DNA of 34,698 nt from Condylostoma magnum (lineage: Eukaryota > Ciliophora > Heterotrichea > Heterotrichida > Condylostomatidae), in NCBI GenBank assembly GCA_920105805.1, contig CAKKTI010000176.1, positions 1 through 34,698 on the forward strand. Reading direction: 5' to 3'. Made by a program: the position numbers and the translations under genes. The notes under the pieces were generated by a model that saw only the letters and a program-made list of their open reading frames with translations, was not told the origin of the DNA and searched no databases. This document shows positions 1 to 12,558 of the stretch, piece after piece. The stretch's first letter is position 1, and each line of letters starts with the position of its first letter.

Positions 1-1730
1 ATCTACAAAACTTCTTGATAGATTAGAAATTGCTGTTTATAAAAGATATAGAATATAGCTAATTACACGCACTTTCAATATGTTACTCAGGTATTCACTA
101 AAAAGAATATACAAAAACCTATAAATCAAATAAGCTATTTAATTTTAGGAATCGCATCTAAAATATAGAGCTTTTCAGGGAATAAAAGACACAAATTTGC
201 CTACCTTTGGTAAAATTCAATAGTATTGATTTATTAATTATTTTAAACTGTTATAAATATATGTCTAATGTTTATTTAATATATATAATCTATAAGCAAC
301 CATTTTAGATAATGACTGTAAATGTGTAATATTTCAAATAATTTTACAATAGGGAATACATACAATAAGCAGGTTAAATTTAATTAAACTAGGTACTTAT
401 ATATCATTATCAATACTTCCTCTTTATTTGCATCTTACCTCTAAATAATATCGGATACTAACTCTTAAATTATGGACTAAAATCTTATATTGGAATTATA
501 AAGGCATAAAATGTAACAACAATTTTATTGCCAGTTTCTTAATCATCTTGAAACAAATAAAAGAATAATTAAGATTTAGTATTTCTTATTATAAATTACT
601 AAAACTTGCAATAACTTATATAGCTATTATTGCTTAGATGGCAAGTGAATAAAATTATAATATTCTTGTAATAGTGATTAAAACAATTCATCAAATTACA
701 CCTTACGTATACCCTTATCGTATATAATAAAGTTTCTTGTAAAAATTATAAGGGATTAATTAAGTAGTATTACGCGACTTACATAAGCAGTTCTTATCTA
801 TATAACTTGATATTTATTAATAAGAAGAAAAATACTTCAGATAATTTTACAATTACAATAACATTGCTATCATAGAATTGATAAGTTGAGTATTTTTCAG
901 TATTTAATATGCTTTATATAATAGCTGAGCTTCTGTTTGGCTTGATGATAATTATAATTATTCTTCGATTTAGTTTATTAATCTTTCTAATTCCTATTAT
1001 ACATTTAACTTAATAATACAATTTGTTGTAAATTAAAACTTTTCCTATCGTCAAGGTTTAAATACTAGTGGTTATATTACTATCTTTCTCCACATTAATA
1101 AAATAGCATACTTCATTTTGGAAATTCAATAGATTTATAAGAGATTTTTGTATTAATTAATCTTATAGCAATTAAAATTCCTTTAGTATGATTTCCATCT
1201 AATTGCTATACAAGCTTCCAGAAATATCATTACAAAGTGTAGATATAGCTTTGTTTACTTAAAGCCATTATTTAAGTTACCTTTATGAGTTCAGAAAGAG
1301 AATAGGTATTTAAAGATTTTAAACTTTCAAAAAGCTATCACCAATATTCAACACCAATTAAAGAAATTAGTTATTAAAAGTAATAAACATTATATCAAAT
1401 CAAAGTAAATCAATTGAATCAAACTAGCAGTATTAAATTTTACATTTACACGATATAAATTACTGCTTAATTTCAGGATTATATGTGATTTGATTCCACA
1501 TAATAACAGCTTTATTATATCTAAGAGCACTTTTAATAGCTTATTAAAATACATCTTTTATTTAAATCTATTACTTTTGCATAGTTTAGCTTTAAACTCT
1601 TGATATCGAAACATTAAAAGGGATATTAAGATTCTCCTACTTTAAAAACTTACATTTAAGTGTTTCTAAGTCTTTGAATAAATGACTAATTAATCAGCCT
1701 TTATTCATCTTACATCATTTAACAATAAAA
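1..1730. other. AT-rich stretch without a convincing gene
   Basis: About 75% A+T with no recognisable protein domain, tRNA or repeat array. With only UGA able to break a frame, chance open frames of 50-100 codons are expected here. One open frame at 2-229 reaches the left edge and ends at a UGA; it could be the tail of an upstream gene, but its first codon position is not G-rich, so it is not called. The last 50 bases before 1731 probably hold the promoter and 5' leader of the giant surface protein gene; no motif stands out. Confidence 0.6.
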
Positions 1731-4700
1731 ATGATTAAAATTTTACTCTTTTTGACACTGATCTGCCTTAGTTCTTCAATACCATGCCATCCCACATAGT
1801 GCCCTCATATCAAAGTAACTTTAATTTAGCTTAGGGACAAGATATGTGACTTAAACTGCATGATAGAACCCTGCGGATTTGATGGAGCATTGGAGCTTTA
1901 GTCATTAGAAACTGTAAATCTTGATTTTCAGCTATCTGACTGCCTATTAGACTGTTAATTAAATCACCCCTTATGTTAAATTAGCTTATTAGGTGATAAA
2001 ACATGTGATTAAGGTAAATTTTAAATAGAATGCAATTACAAGGAATGTGGATATGATGGAGGAGATTGTGGGTACTGCTAGTAAGATTGTTTTAAAGAAT
2101 CTCTGGATAGTTAGTAGGAAAATTGCATAGAGGCCTGTAATAATTAAAATTGTTACTATTAGAATGGTACTTGCTAAGATAAGTACTGTTCAGAAGCCTG
2201 TAGTTTAGATGAATTCATGTCTTCTGACTGTAAAATGGACTGCTATACTAGAGAATGCAACTTCACTACCAACTGCTAAGAAGAAGAAGCATGTGAGTAT
2301 AACAAATACTGCTTAGAATAAATGAGACTAGATGGCTAAACATGCTGATAGGAGTGTAATAATGAATGTGATGGATTAGCTTGCAGATGCTCTTAAAATT
2401 GCTCATATGAGTTGTTAAATGATTAGATCTGCTAGTAGGATTGCAATAATCCCGAGTGTAAATTTGATAACTATCACTGCTAGAAGGAGTGCGATTGTCA
2501 GGTGGATTGTGATGAAAATTGCTTACATCCATCTTGTAATTTCGAGACTTGTTCAAATGATGCTAAGAAGTATTTTATGCTTCTAAAGACAGCAATCTCA
2601 GGTAGTTTTAATCATTCTAGTACTTTCTATAGTTTTAACGAATGTGAATAAGCATCTTTACTGTAATTTGGTGTAAAATGCAATATAAGTCAATCGAATA
2701 ATCAGGCACAAGATTGATTTTTATAAAATTAATGCTAAAATGATTGTAATATTTAAGAATGTGCATACAGCTTTGGCTACTGCAATAGCAACTGCCATTC
2801 TACTTGCAAAACTTGCTTTGAGGATGATAATCCTGATGCATGCTTAGAATGTTAACCTGGATATATCTAATATTTCACTTAATGCTTAGAATAGTGTAAA
2901 GCAGTCAAAGATCTTCCTTATAGTATACATGATTTTTAAATAAGTGATTAAATAGTAAGATAAATGTGCATTGATTCCAGCTTTTAGCCTAGTATAAGAA
3001 CATACTATCTTTCGAAAGATAAAATTAACAGTGTTGAAGATGGTACATGGGATAATCCATTCAATGAATTTCACCAGATTTTTACAATAGACAATAATGC
3101 ATATAAAATCATATATGTACAACCAGGCGATTATTAAGCTGAATTTAATCTATAAACTAACTAAACATTTTTTGGAGAAATTATAGGAGCTAATTGCTCA
3201 TTAATATCAGGGAAAATCCAATGTGATTAGAATATATAAGATTACCCTATTCTTAGGTTTAATTACCAAGTTTTCCACTAATAAAGCTATATTAAGATTA
3301 CTAATAAAATGACTCTACGTAATATTGAAATGAATGGGAGTGATAGTTAACTGTCTTAATTAACAACTGGATAATGGATTAACTTCTGTCCAAATGTATA
3401 AAAGAACATTGAAACTAATATTTGGTAAGATGAAAATGGAACTTCCTTTTTAACATCTCCATAAGAAATGAGATGTCTACAATACAATGAAATAAGTGTT
3501 TTTGATATAGCAGAAAGAGGAGAACTATATCTATAAAACGTTAAAATCATAAGTATGATGTAGCAATTTAAACACTTTATTTATGGGTAAGATTATTAGG
3601 AAATTCACTTAGACAATTGCTTATTTTACCACGCAAGTTTCAAATAATTTGCAGTATAACTATAATCAAATAAGCTCTTTAAAGGATAGTTTTAAATTCA
3701 AAATAGTTAGATATAGTACTTAAATAATGGATTTCAGCTAAGTTAGGAGGAAAATAGGCCTGGATTTTTAAAAGCATATAAAAGTAAATTGATTTAAGTA
3801 TCAAATACTGAATTTAAGAAATTATTCTCTTGAAGTAATTATGAAGTAGCTAATACAGGGTAATTATTTATGTTAGAAAATACTAGATAATTCATACTAA
3901 AACACTCTATGTTTAACTCAATCATGCTAAGCAAAGAGCTCATAACCTTTTAATTTACGCAAAGTATTCCAAACAGTTCTGATGATAATAATCAAGAAAC
4001 AATACACTAAAATATATTCCAATTAGTAATTTCAAATATTGAGATGGAAAATGTATTTGCTAGATAAAATTTACTATTTAATATAGATCAAACCTTAGAT
4101 CCGTTTAATATTTTAGTCGATGGACTTAGTATTAAAAACAGCTTCATTAGTAATGGTGAAATAATTAATATATAAAGTGAACACATTAAATAAGAAAAGA
4201 ATAAGGTTGGAGGAATTGTTATATGAGAAGAAAAGTAATTAAGATATAACATGAAACAGATTAGAATTTAAAATGTAGCAATAGAAGGAGTTATTGCAAG
4301 GTTCTCATATTTTACTATCAAATACCAATATAATATTGTGATAGATAGAATTGAAATTAAAGATAATTTGTTAAATCAAGATTAATAATTAGGCTTATAG
4401 ACAATACATCACATATTTATTGATGATGATTAAAGTTTTATAACAAATTAAATTAGCTACAATGAACTAGAAGTATAATATATGGAATAATTAATACTTA
4501 TATAAGACTTTTATTAAGCTTCCTTATCAAATTTACAAATTGAAGATATCCTTCTAAACACACTTAATAAAGGTTCTATTAGCATAGAATAATCCGAGTT
4601 ATAGCTGAATATTAGTTACTGTAATTTTGATAACATAAGAAATAAAGAAACATAAACTACTACAATACTTTATACAAAAAACATAGAGAAAGTTTAGATA

Positions 4701-7700
4701 ACAGGATCAGTTTTCTAAAATAATAAAAGTTATGAAGATAATAAAGGAGGCTTAATTCATATAGAAAAAGGTGAAATAAGTCCTCCGCAACTAAATTTAG
4801 CATATACGAATTTCTTGAATAACTAAACTAGTACAATTGGTCCTTTAAGTATACAAGATGCAGGTGGACTTGCTATTATTAACTGCAATTTTGAAAATAA
4901 CTCTACATTAGTTAAAGGATAATTTATTAGTATAAAACTGAATAATTTAGATTTTAAAGAAGATTAAATGATTCTAATAGAAGACTCTGATTTCAAAAAT
5001 AATGTATACCAAAACTCACTAATTTACATACAAAAAACTGAACAAGACTCTTAATCTATATTGTTATAAATAAAGGATTGCCTAATTGAATTGAATGAAT
5101 CATCCGGCTAAGGGACTACTCTTTATATTTAATCTCAAGTATTTTTATCTGAACTGAGCAATATATAGAATACTTAGATAATTAATAACAAAGGTATTAA
5201 TGGGAACTTATTCATTTAAAGTATGAAAGGTAGTCTTACAATACTAAATTGCTTGTTTGAAGGTAATCAATTATAACATGCATCAGTAGGGCACTTTTAA
5301 ACAGGTGAGGAATTTACTTTGACTTTTTCAAAAGTTACCTTTAAGTTGTAGGAATCTACATATATGATAGTATTAACCTAGTAGCACACGATGTCATTGA
5401 TTATAATTTCAGAGTGTACCATTTAGAACAATTAATCTGGATTTATATAAGCAGAAAACAGTTAAATGGCAATAAGTTAATCTGTGTTTGATTAAAATTA
5501 ATGCTCTAATATTATTCATCTAAACAATTCATCAAAAGCCCAAATAACATTTACGGTTTTCAAAAATACAACTTTAGCAAATTTTCAACTTAAAGGACTG
5601 ATTGCTAGAGCTAGCTAAAGTTCTTAAATTCAATGCGACAATTGTACTATTTAGAATAATAACTCTGAGGAAGATGCAGCTGTTTTTTATATAAACTAGA
5701 ATTCTTAAATTAGACTTACCAATTCAACAATAAAAGATAATACAACTGATAAGATATCAAGTATTCTTTATTTAAATGAGAACTCAGAATATGAGTCAGA
5801 AATTGATAACTGCATAATGGGTAATAATACATCTGCGCATACCATGTTGATTATTTTAATCCGATCTATTCTGAGAATAGCTAATTCAAAGTTCTATAAG
5901 AGCAGTGCAGAAGTGTTGATTGGAGTGAATTATTCATGATTATAATTACAAAATTGTGAAATGTATGATCAAACTGAATATTTTATTTAGTCTACGTTTA
6001 CGTCACAGGTAATTATAGAAAATAGTTTAATTAAAAATGGCTTGAATCTAAAAGCCATAAATAATCTATATGGAGAATTTCAAATAAAAGATTCAAGGCT
6101 TATTAACTTACCAAAAGGGGTTATACAGACTTTTGAGGGTGCTATTACTATAGAAAATTCTATAATTGATAATAATCATCAGTCCGATTCACCTATGATT
6201 TCTTCTGTGTATCAATCATATATAACTATAAAAAATTGCACAATAATGAATAATACACAAGTTATAGTACAAAGCTAGGATGCAATGTCTGTTGAAATAA
6301 TTAAATCAAAACTGACTAATGTACAAGGTAAATTAGGAGCAGCACTTAATTGTATAAATTGTCAGTTAATCAGAATACTGTAAAATACTTTTGAAAATTT
6401 AAACAGTAGTTAACTTGGAGGAGCATTGTATATAATTAATACAGAGCAATCACAATTACATAGTTTTATAGAAAATAATACATTTTATAATAATCAATCA
6501 CCCTAAGGAGGAGCAATATACATTAATAATGTAAACTCTGAAATTACTGAGAATGTATTCCTTGGAAATTCAGCCTAAAATGATAATTAAGATGATATTT
6601 TAAACACTGCTAATGGAAGAGGAGGAGCAATTTCGCTAGATTGTAATTAATAATCACTTTGTAATATCACAATACAAAATAAAACATTTAAAGATAATCA
6701 AGCAACTTTTAGAGGAGGAGGAATATTTTGAATGAGTATATAGCCAACTTTAATTGATAATACTTATGAACACAATGTTTCTCAATACGGTGCTGATAAA
6801 GCATCTTTTGCAATTAAACTAAGCTAACTGAATGAAAATAACCAATTAATGTTAGAGTAACAGTTTATTGAACTAAACTAAATTCCATCAAGCTAAGTTT
6901 CAACAAAACTAAATCTAAAAGTAGCTATAGTAGATCATTATGATTAAATAATTGAAATAGACAACTTTACAGCTATTACTATACTTATAGAGGACTCAAG
7001 TACATCTAGCTTATCAGGAAATTTGAAATATATAGCAAAAAATGGAATATATGAAATAAACAATTGAGCAATTACTCATACACCAGATAATTCTATTTAA
7101 TTAAAGCTTGAATCCAATGGTTTAAATAATAGTCAAAATAGTTTGAAATTAATGGCTAACATGAGACAATGTTTATCAGGAGAGGCGCAAATAGGATAAA
7201 AATGTGTAATTTGTTAAGCTAATGAGTACTCTTTTGATCCAACAGAAGGTAGATGCAATGAGTGCTTATAAAATGCAGTCTGTTGAGGAGGAGCGGAGGT
7301 AGCTCCATTGTCCGGATACTGAAGGTCAGATAGATTTTCCGATAAAGCATATAAATGTCCATATAATTAAGCTTGCACTGGGTCAGACTCTCCTCCAACT
7401 ATTAACTATTAAGGAAATTGTGCAGATGGATATAAAGGTAATAAATGCTAGGGTTGTGATTAAGATTATTCCAGATCATCTAAAGACAGGTGTCGAAAAT
7501 GTCCGGAATAAGATATAAATGGAATGATAATTGAAGGGACTCTCATTATTTTTATCCTTGTTATTTCTATAATGGTTAAAACTACTATGAGCTCAGCATA
7601 TAGGCCTTAATCCCTACACAGTGTTTATATCAAAATTTTCATGAATTACTTGCAATTGGCAGTTTTAGCATCAGATTTTAACTTAAATTGGCCTGAAATA

Positions 7701-8822
7701 GTTCTAGAATTATTTTAATCCCATTAATAAGCAAGCTCAGTATCCTAGTAAATCTTTTCAGTTGATTGTTTGATAAAAGATGAAAACTTACGAATAGATG
7801 TTACTTTCATCAAACTAATGATCACAATTCTCATTCCCTTTTTAATTCTTTTAGTATCTTCAATCTTTTGATTACTAGTTTGGATTATAAAGGAATAACA
7901 ATAATTTGTAATTAATAAACTCACAGCTACCATAATAATACTGCTATTCCTAGTTAATCCTAATATAATCAAAAGCGCTTTTAACATTCTAAGTTGTGAG
8001 GAGATTGATAATGGAGAGTATTGGATGGTATAAGAGTTAAACATTATGTGCTGGGAATTTGATCACCTTTACTATGGTCTTACCTTTGCTATACCTGGAA
8101 TAGTTGTTTGAGGAATTGGGATTCCAACTATTTGCTTATTTTATTTGCAAAAGTAAAGAAGAAATCTAAATAGAATTTCTATAAGACTTAAGTTTGGGTT
8201 TTTATTCAATGGCTATAATAAAAAGCATTATTACTGGGAGTTTGTTATACTATATCGTAAAATCTTAATAACTAGCTGTTAGGTTTTCATAGCGCCAGTA
8301 TCAATTCCTATTCAAGCTTTGACTGTAATGATACTCTTGATTATAAGCTTGTATATTTAGCATTAAAATAAGCCCTATAATAGCGATGATTTGAATAGTA
8401 TGGAAATGAGATCGATAATTGTTTCTGCCTGTACTATTTATTGCGGACTTTACTTTTTAACAGATGATTTGACATAGGAAGGAAAACTAATTTTATTTGC
8501 TATGATTGTAATTGCTAATGCTTATTTCTTGTATTATTGGATTTGTAAAATGTTTGGAGTTGGCTTAAGTTATATTGCTTAAAGAATTCCTTGGATTTAG
8601 AGGAATTTAATGAGAAAAGTAATTGATGGGTATGATGAGGGTCTCTTTATAAATTAAGTTGGCAGCTAATTTGTAATAAGAGAAGGTTAAGATGAATTAT
8701 TTACTATTATTACTGAGGAGTCAAAGAATGGGTTAGATAATAATGATCCTCTACCAAGAAATATGATAGAGTTTTATAAGGAAGTGGTATATCAAAAAGA
8801 AGAAGAGTATTTAGATAGTTAG
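1731..8822 (+). CDS. Giant secreted/surface protein: Cys-rich, beta-helix, GYWR module and multi-span membrane domain
   Basis: One continuous frame of 2363 codons with UAA/UAG as Gln and UGA as Trp. Residues 1-20 form a signal peptide (MIKILLFLTLICLSSS). Residues about 95-380 are Cys-rich and include a Lin-12/Notch-like unit (ECGYDGGDC). Residues about 430-1810 show parallel beta-helix (pectin-lyase-like) texture, with repeated short N-rich rungs and GGAIYI/GGALYI turns. Residues about 1815-1925 are a second Cys-rich module with CWGG (UGA at 7284) and GYWRS (UGA at 7320). About 1930-2285 contains several hydrophobic spans, then a polar tail. This layout is known from large ciliate surface proteins of unproven role; adhesion or sensing is inference. 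The chosen stop is UAG at 8820-8822, after EEEYLDS, where coding character collapses. The first UGA after it is at 8916-8918 (2395 codons). The ATG is preceded by AATAAAA. Confidence 0.85.
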
Positions 8823-9061
8823 TTTTTTTAGTATCATTTGACTTATATATATTATATATAGATTTTAGTTTAATAAATTGCTCTATATTCAGTATAATCA
8901 ACCCTTTATAAAAATTGAATTGCTTTCCTATACAAAATTCTGTACATAATGAAAAACAAAACATTTAATGCTCTTATAAACAACTATGAGATAGCTAAGA
9001 AATTATCTTAAGTTAGTTTAAGTATTGTTCCACTATAACTCATACAGAACCTTATAAAAAT

Positions 9062-11276
9062 ATGTCAGACTGTGAGTCAATACTCTAATATGCAGTCTAA
9101 AAGCTCGAGGAGGGATAATCTTTCAATAAAATTATAGATTCTCTGAGAAGACAAGCAATAGAAGTGGATTCAAACGATTTAAAAAGATTATTGAAAGCTT
9201 ACTAGTTCTCAAATTAGCAACTGGTGAATTTGCTGGTAAAGATTTAAAATTTTAAGTTAGCTGCAGCCTTGAAATTTATTTGTAAGGTGAAATCATATGT
9301 TACTTTATAATCACTTGAGCCATTAAACAATTTCATAAGAAATAAAGTCAATAAATTATCTATAAAGCATTTAAGTCTATTAGATAAGCTTGTAAAAGAT
9401 GAAGAGCTAGCTTTATTAATCATTTAATAAATAGGAAAGCCAGAACTAAGATCTAATCTAGTCCAAAGCTATGGTTGTATCTCATGGCTGATTTAATAAA
9501 ATATTCCTTATGAATCACCAGATGAATACTACAAATGCACTGCTGAGTGATTGTAAAATTCCTTTAAATATAATAGTTAATAAGCTTTTGAAAGATCCTT
9601 ATAATTTTCTGGTTTTCTTATTTTGTAATAGAAACAATACTAAAAACTTTAACACTAAATTATTGTTGATGAAAAGTAATAGAGGACTAAATAACATAGA
9701 ATTTAATTCTTTTATAATGGGGATCGATATGAAGGAGAATGGAAAAATAATAAAATGCATGGGAAAGGAGTATATTACTATGCCGATGGAGCCTAATATG
9801 ATGGAGAATGGAAAAAGAATGAAAAACACGGAATAGGAGTATATTACTATGCTAATGGTGACAAATATGATGGAGAATGAAAAAATAATGTAAAGCATGG
9901 TAAGGGAATATTTCGACTTTCTTATGGGGATTAATATGATGGAGAATGGAAATATAATAAAAAGCATGGTAGAGGGGTATATTAATTTTTTGATAGGGAT
10001 AAATATGATGGAGAATGAAAAAATAATCAAATGCATGGAGAAGGAGTATTTGAATATGAAGATGGGGATAAATATCATGGATTATTTAAATATGATAAAT
10101 GGCATGGCAGAGGAGTATATATAATGTCGAATGGGGATAAATATGATGGAGAATGGAAAAATAATCAAATGCATGGGGAAGGAGTATTCTACTTTGCTGA
10201 TGGGAATAAATATGAAGGATAATGGAAGTATGATAAAATGCATGGAAAAGGAGTATATACAGAGTATAATGGAAAGAAATACGAGGGAGAATATAAAAAT
10301 GGCCTAAAACACGGAAGGGGAATATTCACAATGCCAAATGGAGCCAAGTATGANNNNNNNNNNNNNNNNNNNNNNNNNNNNNNNNNNNNNNNNNNNNNNN
10401 NNNNNNNNNNNNNNNNNNNNNNNNNNNNNNNNNNNNNNNNNNNNNNNNNNNNNATATACAGAGTATAATGGAAAGAAATACGAGGGAGAATATAAAAATG
10501 GCCTAAAACACGGAAGGGGAATATTCACAATGCCAAATGGAGCCAAGTATGATGGATAATGGAGAGATAATATAAAGCACGGATTAGGTACATACTACTA
10601 TTCTAATGGAGATAAATATGAAGGAGAATGAAAATATGGCAAAAGGCACGAAAAAGGAACATACTACTATTCTAATGGAAATAAATATGAAGGGGAGTAA
10701 AAATATGACAAAAAGCACGGAGAAGGAGTATTCTATTATACTAATGGAAATAAATACGAAGGATAATATAAAGACGATTCGATTAATGGTATTGGAGTAC
10801 TTTACTATGCTTGTGGAGATTTATATGAAGGATAATGAAAGTATGACAAAATGCATGGAAAAGGAGTATTTCATTTTGCTTATGGAGATAAATATGATGG
10901 TACATGGGAAAATAATAAAATGCATGGTAATGGAGTATATATCACATCAGATGGAGAAAAATATAATGGGGAATGAAAAGATGATAAAATGGATGGAATA
11001 GGAATATATTACTATGCTAATGGAGAAAAGTATGAGGGATAATGGAAGAATGATAAAGCAAATGGTAGAGGAGTCTATACGATGTTAAATGGAGATAGAT
11101 ATGAAGGAGAATTAAAGGATAATAAAATGCATGGAATAGGAATATACTACTATGCTAATGGGAATAAATATGATGGATAATGAAAAGATGATGAAAAACA
11201 TGGGAGGGGCGTTCTTTATGAAGCTAATTGGTATAAAAGTTATTAACACTGGAATAACGGAACGTTAGTAGGTTAG
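9062..11276 (+). CDS. MORN-repeat protein with helical N-terminal region (contains assembly gap)
   Basis: It starts MSDCESILQYAV and runs in one frame to the gap at 10354-10453, then continues after it. Residues 1-215 are alpha-helical and of unknown family. From 9711 there are nine full MORN units of 23 residues before the gap and about eleven after it, of the type KYDGEWKNNKMHGKGVYYY. MORN repeats often bind membranes or scaffold the cortex and cilia; that role is inferred from the family. The conserved Trp of GEW is written both TGG and TGA (for example 9878-9880), and TAA stands for Gln in units such as YEGQW, so this gene alone decodes the code. The preferred stop is TAG at 11274-11276, with TAA next to it; otherwise TGA at 11382. 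The nominal 100-N gap does not preserve the frame. Confidence 0.9.
10354..10453. other. Assembly gap of 100 N with identical 99-nt flanks
   Basis: Exactly 100 N. The 99 bases before it (10255-10353) are identical to the 99 bases after it (10454-10552); both encode the same MORN unit plus part of its neighbours. An exact shared length just below a round gap size suggests two contigs that share one k-mer in a repetitive gene. The alternative is a real expansion of MORN units. Collapsing the 199-base offset restores the reading frame, whereas the gap as drawn shifts it by one. Confidence 0.95.
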
Positions 11277-11578
11277 TAATCAGGTTATTTTTAATTAATT
11301 ATAAGTTCTAGAAGCTTCAATATTAATTCTAGCTGTGGTATTAATATATAACATAGCTTGATTTACTAATATATTATTGAATGATAAAATTAATTAGACA
11401 TACTTTGCCCATTCCTTATTTTAGCATCTAGAAAATTATATACTGGATACTAATCAATATGAGTGAATACACCCTTTTTCAAACTCTCTTATCATCTTCC
11501 AATAAACATAATTAAAGTACAATAAAACTAACTTAATCTAATAATAAAAAATACTTAAATATTTAATGGCAATTGAAT

Positions 11579-12280
11579 TCAACAATTAGTTACCTACGTC
11601 TAAAAATTGAACTTTGACCGTTCTGCCGCCCTTGATTTTTGAGGTCTTCTATTTTAAATCTGGGCTAATAGTGAAGGATTTTTTACCTTCAACACTGATG
11701 AAATATCTTGTATTCTAGCCTGAGTCATTGCCAGTTTACTCTTGACTAAATTAAACCTATAAGCAATGCTTCTCCTTACATCTTCCTCCGTGCTCATAAG
11801 GAAATCGCAAGAAAGTAGCTCTACAAACTTGTAATCCATGTTTTGAATGAAATCTAGTCTTGCTCTTCCATCCTATGTCATAATAAAAACTGCTAGATAT
11901 TCATGAGGTTCTTTAATACTACAATTAAGTAGTCTTCCTATAATTGTCGGATATTCATTCAAATCTACTAGAAGCTTTTGAGTTTGTTACATAAATTAAA
12001 ATGTTTCTAAGTCTATAGCATGTTAATAATGGAAAAACAAATCATTTTCACTAGTCAATTCAATTTTAACATGCTAGACGTCTTCAGCAGTTCCTAGTAC
12101 TAATAGCTTAGCATTTATTGATTCTAAAGTTCCAACTTCTTAAGGTTCTCCTCCAGTTTCTTATATTCGTAGCTCAAATGGTACTTCTTTATTAAAAATT
12201 ATAGAATGACCATCTGCTAAACTAGGATCAGTGTCTTCCATTACTGAGAAATCAAAAGTAGTTAATTCGTGGTCCTCCAT
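11579..12280 (-). CDS. SAS-6-like head-domain protein (short form)
   Basis: 233 residues starting MEDHELTTFDF. Residues about 30-205 match the N-terminal head of the centriole cartwheel protein SAS-6: a strand LLVLGT, the stretch HVKIELTSENDLFF, the segment QKLLVDLNEYPTIIGRLL, and the C-terminal helix RRSIAYRFNLVKSKL. The long coiled coil that follows the head in true SAS-6 is absent; the protein ends in a basic tail (KSRAAERSK). That length fits the SAS6-like family of protists, reported at basal bodies or the apical complex. A role at basal bodies is inference. The stop used is TGA at 11579-11581; TAG at 11600 would give 226 residues. One UAA Gln codon lies before the clearly coding basic tail. 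It is transcribed in the same direction as the upstream kinase, 278 nt after that gene's likely end. Confidence 0.75.
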
Positions 12281-12558
12281 TTTAATTATCAAGCTTATAC
12301 AACTTTTTTAGATAGAGTATTGATGAATGTAGGCTTTTAGATAGGATGAAAATGCTTAGATTGGCTATGTATGTAAAGGAATATGATTTAATGATAAATA
12401 GAACTGATAGAAATTATTATATAAGATGGGTTATGTATTATAAGTATCTCATAGTTGCTTACTAAATTTTAGATGTACTTAATATATAATAACACCAGAT
12501 TTAAGGGAAATAACACTATTTCTTATAAGTAATCTATACAAATTTCAATTATCTACAC

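Noticed and set aside
2-229. Plus open frame at the left edge ending UGA
   Set aside because: It is short and AT-rich, with no G preference at first codon positions and no family words. It could be an upstream gene's tail but cannot be supported.
2266-3550. Minus-strand frames opposite the giant surface protein
   Set aside because: They are short, without family words, and lie opposite a clear Cys-rich coding frame with signal peptide and Notch-like unit.
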